64,000 bases of DNA, taken from positions 2,285,993-2,349,992 of the forward strand of contig NW_017265138.1 of NCBI RefSeq assembly GCF_001638985.1, written 5' to 3'. Source of the DNA: Phycomyces blakesleeanus NRRL 1555(-). Lineage: Eukaryota; Mucoromycota; Mucoromycetes; Mucorales; Phycomycetaceae. Of this stretch, positions 24,701 to 36,481 are shown piece after piece. The position numbers were made by a program, and so were the translations under genes. The notes beneath the pieces were generated by a model. It was not told where the DNA came from, ran no database searches, and saw only the letters and a program-made list of their open reading frames with translations. Position 1 is the first letter of the stretch; each line of letters opens with the position of its first letter.

Positions 24701-27430
24701 CACAGTCTCATGATCCTTGAGGCGGAAAGGAGGTTCAGTTGTAGAGGCTAGGCGAGTAAGGGCATGGGTAAGTTCCTGGAAGTGGCTATCATCAAGGGGA
24801 CTGATTGAGGACGAGAAGGATTTTTGCTGAAACGTTGAGCTCTGGCGTTTGGGAGTCTTGTGGCCAGGGGTGTTGGCCTGGGTCATCGTCTCACTGTAAC
24901 CCAGCTTTCGATGTAGCGTCTTTCGGCGTGAAGCATGGGCACTCAAAAGAATATTTTTCCAATCAATGTCAGGCTTAGATATCAAGAAATCAAGAGATTC
25001 GATGTTACTAGTATTGATGGTTTCTGATAAACGCGAGAGTCTTACTCGTACACCGTTGCAGGTGCCTCCACGCAATTGCATAAAGAAGTTGAGAAGATTT
25101 TTGCGGGATAACTGAGTAGATGTATTGTGACTTGAGCTAGAATCGAATAATTGGAGTGTACGCATGGTACCCAGAAGGGCATGTGAAAGTAAGACAACTA
25201 TGGTGGGACGGCCAGGATAGAACCAATGTTTACTGGTGAAAATGAGCTCACTCTCAAAAGCAGAGACCAAGTAGTCAGGATCAGAGTTGAGATAAAATTC
25301 ATCGTTATCCATAAAATGAGGTGTGAATGCATACACATGGCCTTCAATACGATACAATCGAGAAGTTCCTAGAACACCTATAGGTCTATTTGATTTTATA
25401 TGAACCAAAAAAAAATTAAAAAAATTATTGGGCGAATATCTACAGAAGTGGTAGTTAATCGTCTTACCTTTTTGGTCTTCCGCTCATTTTTAGTTTACTG
25501 TTCATGCCTAGACCAGCATAAACATCTGCCAAAGCATGTGCTGGTAGTACAGTCAGTGTAGATGATATTTGATCCATAGTTTGAGTCTCAAGCCCATACA
25601 ACGATAAGGTATTTTGCAAAGATTCATCTTCTGATAACAGAACTATCTGGACAATACTATCCTTAGGAGGTCTAGTTGAATTCAGACTACGATTCAAGGG
25701 ATCGACTTCGGAAGGAGACAGGAGACCTTCATACATCAAATTTCCCAAGAAATAGAGTGAATTAGCCCATACAAGAGGGAGATTGTCATTTGGAACACGC
25801 GTCTGTGAATGTGGGGAGCTCTTTTCGGCTTCAATCTTATTTTTTGGTACAAAATACAACTCGGGAATCAGCGGAACTGTAAGAGGAGTTGCCCAAGCGG
25901 CGGGGGAAGAAGGAGTGCTGCCTTTGTTTTTGGACACAAGCGAGCTGGGAAGCTTGGAATCAATGATCAGAGGTTCTAGCTTCCGCCGATAATACTCGAC
26001 CTGCTCAACATTCCCCGTAAATAAACCATCCAACACTAGGTATGTAAAGAAGAGAGGCCACTCGGATTCGATGTTTTCAAATTGCTTGAGTTCGTTGGCA
26101 TCGTAATATAATCTCGATGTATCTTCAAGTTCGGTCTGGTGGCCGTCCCTTAAGAATCGCTTCCATCCATATTTTCCTTCTAGCTTCAGACGGGCTTCTT
26201 CCTTGGTTCGCCTAATAAGATCTATGTCGGAGCAAGCAAAAGCAGGAAAGCCTATGATGGACAACACTGAACCATCAATCTCTTTGGAATTTGATTCTCT
26301 TGGAAGGAAGCTGTGGAGCGTGGTAACGTTCCGAGTAAGTTCGTCCGGGAGAACGTGGATTATCTTGATTAAATATTAGTAGCTATAAAGATTTTGTAAA
26401 AGTACGTTATGCAATAGTTATAACTTACCGAGGAAGGTCCGCCTCTAGTACCAAATAGATTTATACCATTGATTGCTCTTAGTGCAGCTACGGCCATTCC
26501 AATAGAAGAAGAGTTGAGTTCTGGCTGTCCATGATTGATCTTGTTTCCTCGCTCCCAGATACCGTAATCTGGCGTACGGTAGGCTCCTAAGCTTAAAATT
26601 TCCAGGTGAGGCCATTTGGATGATAAACAAATAATAATAAAGGATTACGTACGCTCGATATAGAATACCAAGTTTTGGATAAAGTCTACTTCGTCTCTCG
26701 TATAAATTATCATCAACCCGCTAGTAGTCATATCTGCTAGGGCTACCAAGAAAATACTTGTGGCGTCGATTTGCAAATGCCCCCATTCAAAGTCACCCAC
26801 GACTGTTTCACCTGTATCTGTGTTGTACTTGGCATGGAGTGCATTATCTAGCGTCTGCGTCTTTTTGAACTGTTCTACTTTGTGGGCTTGGCGCATCATG
26901 GCAAACAAAAGCCCTCGCATCAGTTTGATAACTGCATGCTCCAGCTCGACTATGAAGACCCAAACATATCAGATAATCATATTTGGACGTATATATAAAT
27001 ATGCGTGTGTAAATATATTACATGCTCTTCCGCTGTCGTCGTCTATACGTCGATAGGCCAATGCCAATCCATAGACGGCATATATAGAATATACATTATC
27101 GCTATTCGATGGCCATGAGGATCGTCTTGAGAGCAGGTCTTTGGTCTTACCGCACCCAGGCATCGGTATAATTTCCATGACTCTAGTAGAAAGTACGTGG
27201 ATGCCTTTTTAGCGAGGCTATTTCTGTACGAGCGTAGATATTTTTATATACAATAGTATGAAGGGGAGAGAATATATATGTGTGTGTTTTTGTTTACTCA
27301 CTGTGATGGCTACAGAAGCAGGCATAAGGCCACTAGCAGCATTCTGTTTAGCCAGAATAGTAGCATGTATTACTGCATAATGATAATCAAGTCTTTCGAT
27401 AGACGTCTGTCGAGGAGACGCTATTGTCAT
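21715..27430 (-). CDS. Phosphorylase b kinase alpha/beta-type regulatory subunit with an inserted ILEI/FAM3-like domain
   Basis: Twelve exons, in order 27302-27430, 27151-27182, 27022-27101, 26653-26949, 26429-26586, 25468-26363, 24704-25385, 24550-24606, 23632-23773, 23254-23548, 22482-23191, 21715-22409. The total is 4173 nt, or 1390 residues. The N-terminal GH15-like domain (about 1-620) has family motifs [47 protein letters not shown] and FTPHF. The C-terminal half keeps [10 protein letters not shown], the phosphorylatable RRLSIAS and DGALNRVP of the calmodulin-binding region. The family gates the catalytic gamma subunit of phosphorylase kinase, the activator of glycogen phosphorylase. 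Between RRLSIAS and DGALNRVP lie about 150 extra residues (about 1041-1190) resembling FAM3/ILEI (GG) domains. The C-terminus lacks the CaaX box of animal alpha and beta subunits. The boundaries of the exons at 24550-24606 and 24704 (weak GT donor) are the least certain. The intron 23774-24549 contains a MITE-like element. Confidence 0.9.
24169..24406. mobile_element. MITE-like element in an intron of the phosphorylase-kinase gene
   Basis: Imperfect terminal inverted repeats of about 35 bp: 24169-24203 and 24372-24406. They share TTAGA, then TAGCGGTTT, then TAAAC in the same order. A third related copy (GTGGTTTGTCTAAA) lies inside near 24251. The element has no coding capacity. It explains why this intron is about 780 nt when its neighbours are 40-100 nt. 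Confidence 0.6.
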
Positions 27431-27553
27431 CAGTCAATGAAAAATAGAGTAAGAAAAGGAAAGAAAGGGCCACACCCTGCCCTTCTGTGCCTTCATTTTA
27501 TTTCCCCGTCCGACTTTTTTTTATTACGTTTGTGCGACAGTGACTACTTTAGT

Positions 27554-30500
27554 TTAATGAGCCAACATACGCTCAAGATCCTATAAAAGTATTAATAGAC
27601 TGTTTGAAAGCTTAGAAGCAATTCCACTTACATCTGCATTTATAGATACTGGGTCAGAACATCGCATATATGCTCCGGAAACAATATCTCGGAGAGCAGA
27701 GCTTGTTCTAGATTAAATATGTATATATAAATATCTGAATTTATCCAATAAAACCAGTTTCTTACTTTTCGTCGCCAGCATAAGAACGTAGTGCGATTCC
27801 AAGATATTCTACGTCGACCTGCAGCTGTTGGTATATATTGCAGTCCACCCACATCTCTCGGACCACTTCTTGGAGCGTTTTTAAGAGAACCCGGACAAGC
27901 GCCCCACATGCACCCTCCGCAGAAGGCTCAATCGGTCTGTAAACATCCACACGGTCTTCAAACAGCTTGTTGATTGTGTGCATCATATTCAATGTCACGT
28001 CGTTACCAAACTTTGATACATTTCCTAATGGCTCGCCTGTTCCAGAAGACATTGTAGCCAAGCTTTGGCTAGAATGAGTAGCCTGAATAGGTGGTGCTTC
28101 GAGGGTAGAAGCTAGTGATCCAAAACGATAGTCATGCTCTGAATCAGAGACATCACGACCCTCAGGTGAACTAGGTTGGGGAAATGTAATATTTACTAGC
28201 TGTTCGACTGATTGCAGCCTTGTAAAAACCTCTCTCCATACGGCTGACGGCTTAGTAGGTGGCTTCGATTGGAGAGAAAGGTAATGGGTCTGGACTTTAG
28301 CTGAGAGTGCGTAACCATCCTCCATTATCTGGTTATTTAATAAAGTTTGGCCTGTCTGAGAAAACAGCTCTGTAAGCTCTTGACAGTCTGATAGAAATAT
28401 GGTATCAATAGACTCATGGCGACTCAACGGATTAGCTGATTTGCTGCTGAATTCACTATAGATTCGAGCAATTATATGATCTGCAAAGTCGAAACAGAGA
28501 CGTGAACTGACTAAGCAAACAATGTGTCTGTTCAACTGGCTCACTTCACCACCATTAGGAAATGTCTATAAGAAAGTTTATAATAAGAGAATTGTCTTCA
28601 CTGGCTGTTTATAAACCTTACCCCAAGATGTTCTGCCAAGGAATGCCACATGCTATTGAGCCCATTCGATATACGTTCAGTAAAAGAGGATTGTTCGATG
28701 TCTTCTTGCAAACATTCTCTCAGTGGTATCAAGCAATTGTTATAAACATGTTCTCTGCACCAGGTCTCTGAGATGTCAATAAATTGAGCCAATGTTTCAC
28801 TCAATGCATCATATGGTGTGTCTTCAGTGAAAGGTGGTTCAATAAGCTCACTCATGCGATCTAAAGAAGCAGACATTTGTATACCCACAGATGATGTTAT
28901 ACATATATATAATCTTTTAGCTCTCAGGAAAACTAGTATATGTTCATAGTATGAACTTACCTCGCATTCCACTAACAACTGTGCACAAAAATCGGTTCAC
29001 AAGTTCATTCTCCCACACCTCTATAACCTGACTCATTTGCTTATCTAATGCAACTGCCATTGATAGATTCGTGCCTTTCTCAGCAAGAGCTTCATTTAAT
29101 ATTTGAAGATCTCTGGTCTGCTTCAAAGGGCGTTTCTCTTCGATTACATTGTCCTATTATGTCATTATAAGCACATGCACCAACAGCCTATTATATACCA
29201 GCTCATTTGGTATCCTTACAGGAAGGGCGATGATTTTAGTCACCGATTCGAAGAAGCTGTTGATACAGGTCTGAATGGCTTCGGATAGATCTTGGTTGGC
29301 GTCTTTTATTTCCTAAAAATTAAAACATGTCAAATAGTATTCTTTCTCGAATATAATATCTTATAGATGTATTACTACAACTCCTTTTTATCTTACCTGT
29401 TTGGTTTTTGGAGGAAAATCTTCGCTGTTTTCAACGAATAAGGTGTTGTAATATTGGACAACTGTATCAAGAGGTACGATGTAAACATCAACTAATTCCT
29501 CTGCGGAAGTTACTGGTCCAGCTTGCTTTTTTTCTATTACAAAAAGCTGTCTAACCTTGCCCAAATTCTCGAATAAGAACTTTTCCCCTTTGTTTTTGTG
29601 GTCAAATATAAGCTTACAATTTAAGGTACTTTTGCCGTAGTTCTGGTACATCCTCCTTTAATAATATCAAAAGTCGGATATTTTCTGCTATCTTCTCCAC
29701 GCTGTCTTCTTTGCGCATTTTGCTTTCAATTTGTGATTTGACTTTGGTTATAATTGTTTGGCAGTCTCGCTCGATACCCTTAAAGGCAGGCATGTGTTTA
29801 TAATGGTCTAGCAATTGTGCGGCCCTCGCATAATATTTAACTGCCTTGGCAAGCTGATCTGTAGAAAGGCATCGACTTAATCGGCTTGGTAAATTAAAGA
29901 TAAATTGAAGTCTCTTTAATTGGTTGTGAGCTCTCGACAATTGTTGAATCTTGTCTCGATTTGGGCCAAGTGCTTGATTAATTGTAGTAGTTTGGTGGGT
30001 CAAACTATTCATGCTCTCGTTCAAACGATCCATTTCAGATTCCATGTTTTCTACATTAGATTTCATCTATCCAATAATATAACAATAGTAATAAAAGTCC
30101 AAAATCCATTATTCGTATATATAAATATATGATAAGTAATCAATATATTATACTTTCTAGTTTCAGAATAAACCTTTCGAATAGTATCCGTTGCACTGAT
30201 GAACTTGCTATAGTTCTCGTAAACCAGTGTCTTCATGTCTCCGTCAATCTCTCTAATTTCTAATGATTGGATATATTGGTTTCGTTTCTCAAGGAATAGT
30301 AAAAGCTTTCTTTTTTCTCATATAATCTTACCTCCTGTAAGCACATTGTCTTCTTCCATTAGACCGTTCAATGTCTTTTCCTTCATAATCTTGGTAAAGT
30401 ATTTTCCACTATTGAATGTCTTGCCATCTTGGGAATATAAAAATAAAGTATATGAGATGAGAATTAGTCTCTAAAGCAAGTTGCCTACCAATATCTAAAG

Positions 30501-30609
30501 GACGTGGTTTCTCCTGCGATGCCGTCAATCCATAGTATTTCTTCAGGTTAATGTTCCGTTCGCGTGGTTGTGTCTTCCGCCCTGTGGCATGACCCTCTGG
30601 TGTGGTCAT
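27554..30609 (-). CDS. VPS51: VPS51, subunit of the GARP/EARP tethering complexes
   Basis: Eleven exons, in order 30489-30609, 30332-30427, 30174-30259, 29618-30066, 29397-29550, 29220-29312, 28961-29153, 28622-28860, 27766-28565, 27632-27707, 27554-27580. The total is 2334 nt, or 777 residues, close to the family's usual length. The N-terminus has the Vps51 signature: [27 protein letters not shown] and then [17 protein letters not shown], a coiled coil. [11 protein letters not shown] and the C-terminal [11 protein letters not shown] and [12 protein letters not shown] follow. VPS51 tethers endosome-derived vesicles at the trans-Golgi network (with VPS52, 53 and 54) or at recycling endosomes. 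The apparent frame break near 29614 is removed by a normal 66-nt GT-AG intron. The ATG at 30607-30609 is preferred because an upstream in-frame ATG at 30693 would leave almost no promoter for the divergent gene. Only 123 bp separate its stop from the next start downstream. Confidence 0.94.
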
Positions 30610-30757
30610 TATCTGAAAAGCTAAAACCTGGAGCATTTTACAAACTCGGCATCCCGTTATGGCAATCATCTTACCAAAGGCGCCGTCACACACGCGTCCC
30701 CTCCCTCATACTCTTCCTACCTGGTTGAAAGAATGAGGAAAAGGAAGTGCGATTACC
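30610..30757. promoter_or_regulatory. Short divergent promoter between VPS51 and the Tim44/MAIP1-like gene
   Basis: The two start codons face away from each other across 148 bp, so the core promoters must overlap. The interval is richer in G+C than other intergenic DNA here and lacks a clear TATA box. This is inference from gene layout. Confidence 0.5.
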
Positions 30758-31890
30758 ATGCAACGCACACTTCGCCATTTGGCACCAAGGGCTCTTTCAA
30801 GACAATCCCAGATTCTCGTTCCAAGCTTTAACTACGCACGTGGATTTAATACATCGGGTGCATGCAACGATAAATCCTCAAATGAAAACCAGTATAAAAA
30901 CTTTCGTGAGTTACTATTGATGGTTTTCCTTTATAATTGTACATAATTGTACTTATTACGCTACAACCTTTGTTTCAAGCTTGGAAATTGAGCACAGACC
31001 CACTTCGTATTCCCGATTATCCTTACAAATCTGCTCCTGATACATGGTCATTCCTCAACATTCTACCCAGGGGTATCCAGCACTCAATGAGTCAGTTTCT
31101 ATGCAATAGAATGCTTGAATTGAATACTGGATCCTCATATTTTCCCGAGCAATTTTTGGTTGGAGGTGTGTTATATACTATATTCAGACAACAAAGAGCA
31201 ACCTTCCTTCCTAGTTTGCTTATTATTTTAAGTGGTCCTTAACGATGGAAATATTTAGCTAGCATGGCATCCCGCCGCGCACTCGATGTCCTGTCCAACC
31301 ACTTGAGTCATCCTAATGATCCTGTTCCAGCTGAGCTGCAATCAATGTTGAGCCCTGAACTTCTTTATAGACTGACAGAAGCAGCTAAAGAGACTTTACA
31401 GGAGGGTGACGTGGTGTCGCTGAGCGTACCACAGGTGTATGATGTCAATGTGGGTGACATCTGGGTAACACTTGGAAACTCCAATGCAACCACCAACCCT
31501 CGAAAATATGAACTTATTGAGTGGATGACTCTTCAGCTCGGCTTAAAACGGTCTGTAGTGGACGATGTTGATGAAAACTTTAAGGACTACAGGGCACGCG
31601 TCTCAAAAGGACTTATGGAGGGTGCTCATGTTGCTGTGGATGTACTTATTGATGCCGACGTGGAATTTAGTATTACGCGTGGGGAGAAGGTCTTGGTTAA
31701 AGACCAAGGAAGACGAGAGTTAATTATGCGTTTTGAGACTCCATACTTTGAACCTGCACATGATATGGTATCTGGGCGCGATGAGATGGGTGAACCAATC
31801 AACGAATGGAGGTGGCGCATTGCAGATGTGGATCATTGGTTGGAGAAGGAGAAACTTGATAGAGAAAATGAGGACGAAGATGAAGATTAA
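30758..31890 (+). CDS. Mitochondrial protein of the Tim44/MBA1/MAIP1-like group
   Basis: Three exons: 30758-30905, 30980-31165, 31259-31890. The total is 966 nt, or 321 residues. The first 35 residues are rich in Arg, Ser and Ala, lack acids and end near RGFNTS, as a mitochondrial presequence does. The mature part has an amphipathic helix (QFLCNRMLELNTGS), a FLVGASMASRRAL segment, and a C-terminal alpha+beta part ending in WRWRIADVDHWLE. This arrangement recalls the Tim44-like fold shared by Tim44, MRPL45/Mba1 and the m-AAA partner MAIP1. The assignment rests on overall layout and the WRI(A)D ending, not on a diagnostic motif. It should act at the matrix face of the inner membrane. A very acidic tail (ENEDEDED) ends the protein. 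Confidence 0.65.
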
Positions 31891-32053
31891 ATAATAATAA
31901 TAATTTTATGTAATCTATGCGCTTATAAAAAAGGAGGAGGGAAGAAGAGATGTATTTATGATGATGTTTGGCATTTGCTTTATATTTTTTGAATCTTTAT
32001 TTATTTTACTATTACAAAAATGAGGATTTTTTACAAGTGATATTGATGGATAT

Positions 32054-32665
32054 TTAAACAGCAACACAATAAGCCTTGCCGGTGTCAAGGTTGTCACAGA
32101 TGTGATCACCAAGGTGGTGGAGACCGAGGTTGAGGCTGTAGAACTTGTTTAGAGAGATGTTGTTGACCTTTGCAACGCTGTAGCAGCTGTCGGTACTCTT
32201 TACAACATGATACTTTTTGCAGTTGGGGTCGGTGCGGTTGGCGATGTTAAGACTAGCCTTCTTGGGAGACTTTGCTTTTTTGGTGGTCTTCTTGGCGGCT
32301 TTTTTTGTGGTCTTCTTGGCTTTCTTGGTGGTCTTTTTGGCTTTTTTTGTAGTCTTCTTCGCGGACTTCTTGGTAGTCTTTGCAGCTCTCTTGGCAAACA
32401 AAGTACGCTTGACCTTTGGATCGGAAGCCAGTACACAGTAAGGGACACCAGGGAAAAGGTTAAGGCATCTATCCTCACTGGAGTTGGTCAGACCGTGGTT
32501 CCAGCTGCGTAGGTCTTCAACCGAGACATTATACTTCTGGGCGAGAGCCTTGCAAGATTCTCCAGAGCTAGCGGTGTGAAGAAGAGTACAAGAGTGAATT
32601 GGGTGGATAGCAGACACCATACCGACCAAGGCCATAGTAGCAGTAGCAATCAGAGTAAACTTCAT
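32054..32665 (-). CDS. Secreted protein with two LysM domains and a lysine-rich linker
   Basis: Single exon, 203 residues. A signal peptide (about 1-19, MKFTLIATATMALVGMVSA) is followed by a first LysM (about 26-78; SGESCKALAQKYNVS, then LFPGVPYC) and a second LysM (about 149-201; STDSCYSVAKVNNIS, then TGKAYC). Both have the paired cysteines common in fungal LysM. LysM modules bind chitin or related GlcNAc polymers. In fungi such proteins coat their own wall or shield chitin fragments. Between the modules (about 85-140) lies a run of Lys, Thr and Ala in KKTTKKA-like units, strongly basic and reminiscent of histone H1 tails. That linker is unusual for the family. The gene stands alone at the edge of a gene desert. 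A role at its own wall is as likely as an effector role. Confidence 0.85.
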   Translation of the reverse strand: MKFTLIATATMALVGMVSAIHPIHSCTLLHTASSGESCKALAQKYNVSVEDLRSWNHGLTNSSEDRCLNLFPGVPYCVLASDPKVKRTLFAKRAAKTTKKSAKKTTKKAKKTTKKAKKTTKKAAKKTTKKAKSPKKASLNIANRTDPNCKKYHVVKSTDSCYSVAKVNNISLNKFYSLNLGLHHLGDHICDNLDTGKAYCVAV

Positions 32666-35600
32666 AATGAAAAGGAATTAGGAATGGGCACTGGTATTGT
32701 GGAAAAGGAAAGGTAAGGAGGACAAGACAAAGGATAGATGAGAGTGTGTATGGATTATCGTTAGGAAACATGTATGCTTATATACTAACTTTTAAAGATC
32801 ATTAAAGTCTATTTCGGCTGTTGTCTGACATTTCTCAGCAAGCGAATTTTCCTTTTTGGCTTTCATATTTTCACCCATAGCTGGGTATCATGTTACACTA
32901 TCAAATTGAAAACAATATATTCAGTGGACACACAATTTGATGTACTAAAATAATGCCCAGGGCACGCTTTCCTGTCTTAAATGTATGCTATCCAAGGTTT
33001 TTTGGTACATTATAATGGAGTATATGTGTAACTGATCTGAGACGAATACTGTAGTAAGCAAGCATTGTACAAGGCTTAAAGACACTATACAAATGAAACC
33101 AAAGATGAGAGGAACCCCCTGATTTTTGAGATTATCCTTCTGTATATTAACTTTACATCAGACCATCCACATTATATATAAATTCACTAGTAGACTCTTC
33201 TTGGTCTTCTGTAATATATATGGACTTTAATCTAATCATCTTAAATGTTTTTATACACAAGAATGTATTATACTAGGAATATACCCAACTCGGCACTATT
33301 GTAGTAAAGTTCTGCTGTCACAGTCGACACGGGATGGATCGACAAGTCAAAACTCCGGATTATCCGTGTTTAGGTAACACTCTTTCATCATGAATAGAGA
33401 AATTAAACAGAATATTTGGATCATCCCAATTAACTTGCGCTTCGAAAAATGCTATCTCAAACAGAAAGCACAAGGATTCAGCCCCGTTAAACCATCGAGA
33501 TGTTTTGACTTTGTACCTAAGAAACCCAAATATTGATTTTGAGAAATACTAAATACAACACTCAATGCCAATAAGGAGTCATTCTTTGTATACTAGAAAT
33601 GAAAATTAAAATATAACTAAAACTAAAGCTCTTTTATCTGTGCAAATCTGGTACCAAGACGACTATACCCCATCTTGTGCACAAGAGAATTTTATTATGT
33701 ATATATAAATAAAAATACTCGAGGTCCAATAGAAGGCTATGCCTCGAGGAACGTTTGTGCGCATTATGACATTTTTTTTTACAATTTTGGTAATCTTATT
33801 AATTCTCAATTTTTAGCATGGATTGCTGTTTCACATTCATATAACCAAACACACGCACATACACGTACACACATACATTATTTAGAGCTCCACGTTTATG
33901 ACCCAAAGTATATACTAGCGTCTTTTTTTTCATGACATACTTTAAACTGTGTATATTATTGCGTATATACGTTTACTAATAATCTTCTTTCATTTCAATA
34001 AAAATTCTTGTAGGCTATTAAAGGGAATAAGTAGATCTCTGTTTTCAGTACAATGTGTGAGAAAGTATCTGCAGCCAACCTCAAGTAGTAAGTATATTTT
34101 CCTTCAAAACACTTTTGTACTTGGTACAAACATGGTAGAATTAATCAACATTTTTAATCAATTTTTTGTGTACTCATGCAAGTTTCCAGATATATAAAAG
34201 AGTCCACTATTTCTAGCTTGGATATTGTGCTGTATAACATGATAGTAGTTACAACAAGCTTTATATATGATATTATTTTCAGATATCTATTATTAATAAT
34301 TTGCTTTATCTAATAATATATAAAATAAAGCAAGGTTTCTTGGTTTATATATACATAATGTAATTGAGATGCTTAGAAAATATTATATTTTTTTGAGCTA
34401 AATAATATGACAAAAGGTAGTGTCTATCATTATTCGGTTTTCTATTACAGCACTATGTTGTGAGCTCTTCATTGAAGCATTAACAGGAAATTGATCATTT
34501 TGAGAATGACAGGTAGCAATTGCTTCAAATAATATTAATTTGTATATATATATACTTCTGCACATGCTCTACTTTGTATAAATTAACTGTAGTGGAAAAT
34601 TCAATGCGAAAATCCAAAGTAGTATTACAATAAGTTATACTTTTTTCTTTAGAAATAAAAGTTTAGTCAATATTCTGTTCAGTAAAATTGGTACGTAGCT
34701 TTTAAATAGCTTTTGAATAGTTTGTAACATAGGGAAAATACCGACACTTCTTTAAATCAAGCCAAGAATTAAGTAAAATATAAAAAGGTCAATTCATTTA
34801 AAGCTTCTAATTACATAAGCTATACGTTCAACAGGAGCTTGTATAGGTATTAAATAATATTATATTATAACATGAACTATGAAATGAGCTTGGATATATT
34901 ACCATAGCTAAGTAATGGTAGTCTAGCTTATTCTTATACGACTTTATAAATGTCGCTATCATATAATGACTACATGGCTTATCTACGCTATGGTAAAAAA
35001 AAAGTCATTTTGGTACGAGTTTTTTTATAAGGTTTTTCGAGGTTTGAGAGTTGCTTTAAGGTCGAATTTTGATTAAGTGCTATTTTTCTTCACTTTTTAT
35101 ATTTACATATAAATATATTTCAATTTAATTAATATCGTCTTTTCTGCTATTAATGTAGTCCAAAAGGAATCTTTCATTTTAAAGCATCCTACTTTTATCC
35201 CACTGTATGTTTTCAACTAATATAAAGCACCTTTTCCATCGTCACCAATGCAGTACAAAAACAAAGATAATAGAAAAATAACCTACTAAAAAGTATTCAA
35301 AAAAATTGTGGCTCACCGAGTGTATCTTCAGGATTTTCTAGTGAGAACAGGCCGGAATATTCATCTTCTTTTTATTCTAGCCAGACTTTGTCTCATATAA
35401 TGACCCTTCTAAGCATCTTCTAGTGCTTTAAACTTGAATGACACGGGTGAAGTTTTTAGGAATGTTACGAACATGTTTCAATTGGGTGAGTATATGGCTA
35501 CAGTTTAAAACAGTGGCAAGATGTCGATTCCACAAACAATGCTTAACATGTGAAGGATTCGTGTTCTCTAAACAGTTTAGATTGATAAATTTGGCGGCAG

Positions 35601-35777
35601 GATATAGTATTCACCTTAGGAAATTATGGGGTGTCTCAGTTGGTATTTGAGTTTGGCGATATGGATGAGGGTTTCCGATTTACGTGAAGGTTGGAAGGAA
35701 TGGTTAGAAGCACTAATGACAGTGTTTACAAGTAACCTCCTAATATCTACATCTTTCTTTGGTTCATGGTATCTATT

Positions 35778-36481
35778 GGGGGTACTCAGCCAGATTGATC
35801 GATCAAATTCTTGTGTGAATCTTGGCCAATCGTATCAATTTGTAGTTGAGGACACCAAAAGACAAAAGTACAAAATTCGTACAAAATTCATAGATTTTTA
35901 TAGCATTTATAGAATAATCTTTGCACATTCTGATTTCTTCTTTGAACCTGTAGGCATCTAGACTCTCGAAGAAGTCAAGTGCTCTTTCCCTTTACTCAAC
36001 ATCTGGCAATACATTGTCAACCTTGTGTATGTATTTATTGGCTTTAAGTGTTTGTTTAAGCTCCTTCGCGGCAGCCATCTGCTCCAACTTTATATTAACT
36101 TCCTTTTTGATTACTTCTAAAATATTTTTAATAAGCTCGTCTGTACTTGCTGCTAAAGACTCTACCAGTGTTTTTTTTCACAATAAACTCCCTATTTTAT
36201 GCGATTTCTTCAAGGCATCAATTGCTTGTTGCTTTGTACTATATTTTGGCATGTAAGATGGAGATAAAGAAGTATTATATGACTGTTGGCAATAAATTCT
36301 ATGATTTATTAAGGAGAAAGATAAAAACAGTATCGTATTGCATATAAAAAAGTAAAGATTAGGTTAATCAGAGAGCCGTACGTTTTTCGATCAAATTTTG
36401 ATCGTCGCTATTACAATTTTAGTCCAATAATATCGCGTTATGAATTCAAAATTTGATCGATCAATCTGGCTGAGTACCCCC
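35778..36481. mobile_element. DNA-transposon relic with 32-bp perfect terminal inverted repeats
   Basis: Left end 35778-35809 and right end 36450-36481 are exact inverted copies, beginning GGGGGTACTCAGCCAGATTG. Both ends are flanked by TATT, a likely 4-bp target duplication. The minus strand inside has a degraded frame that starts MPKYSTKQQAIDAL, is broken by several stops, and later reads LDFFESLDAYRFKEEIRM. That pattern resembles the N-terminal part of some fungal PIF/Harbinger-like transposases, but there is no catalytic region. The element is therefore non-autonomous. The superfamily assignment is tentative. Confidence 0.7.

Noticed and set aside
29550..29655. Apparent frameshift in VPS51 between the QKYLKL and QLFVIEKK segments
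   Set aside because: A 66-nt GT-AG intron (29551-29617) joins the two parts in phase, so no break is needed.
32200..32512. Plus-strand and alternate-frame open frames over the LysM gene, rich in Phe/Leu or Arg/Pro
   Set aside because: They are shadows of the Lys/Thr repeat. The minus-strand frame has a signal peptide and two LysM modules.
33675..34197. Plus-strand open frames in the gene desert
   Set aside because: AT-driven composition (Tyr, Ile, Asn, Phe), no motif, no splice context, no neighbours.
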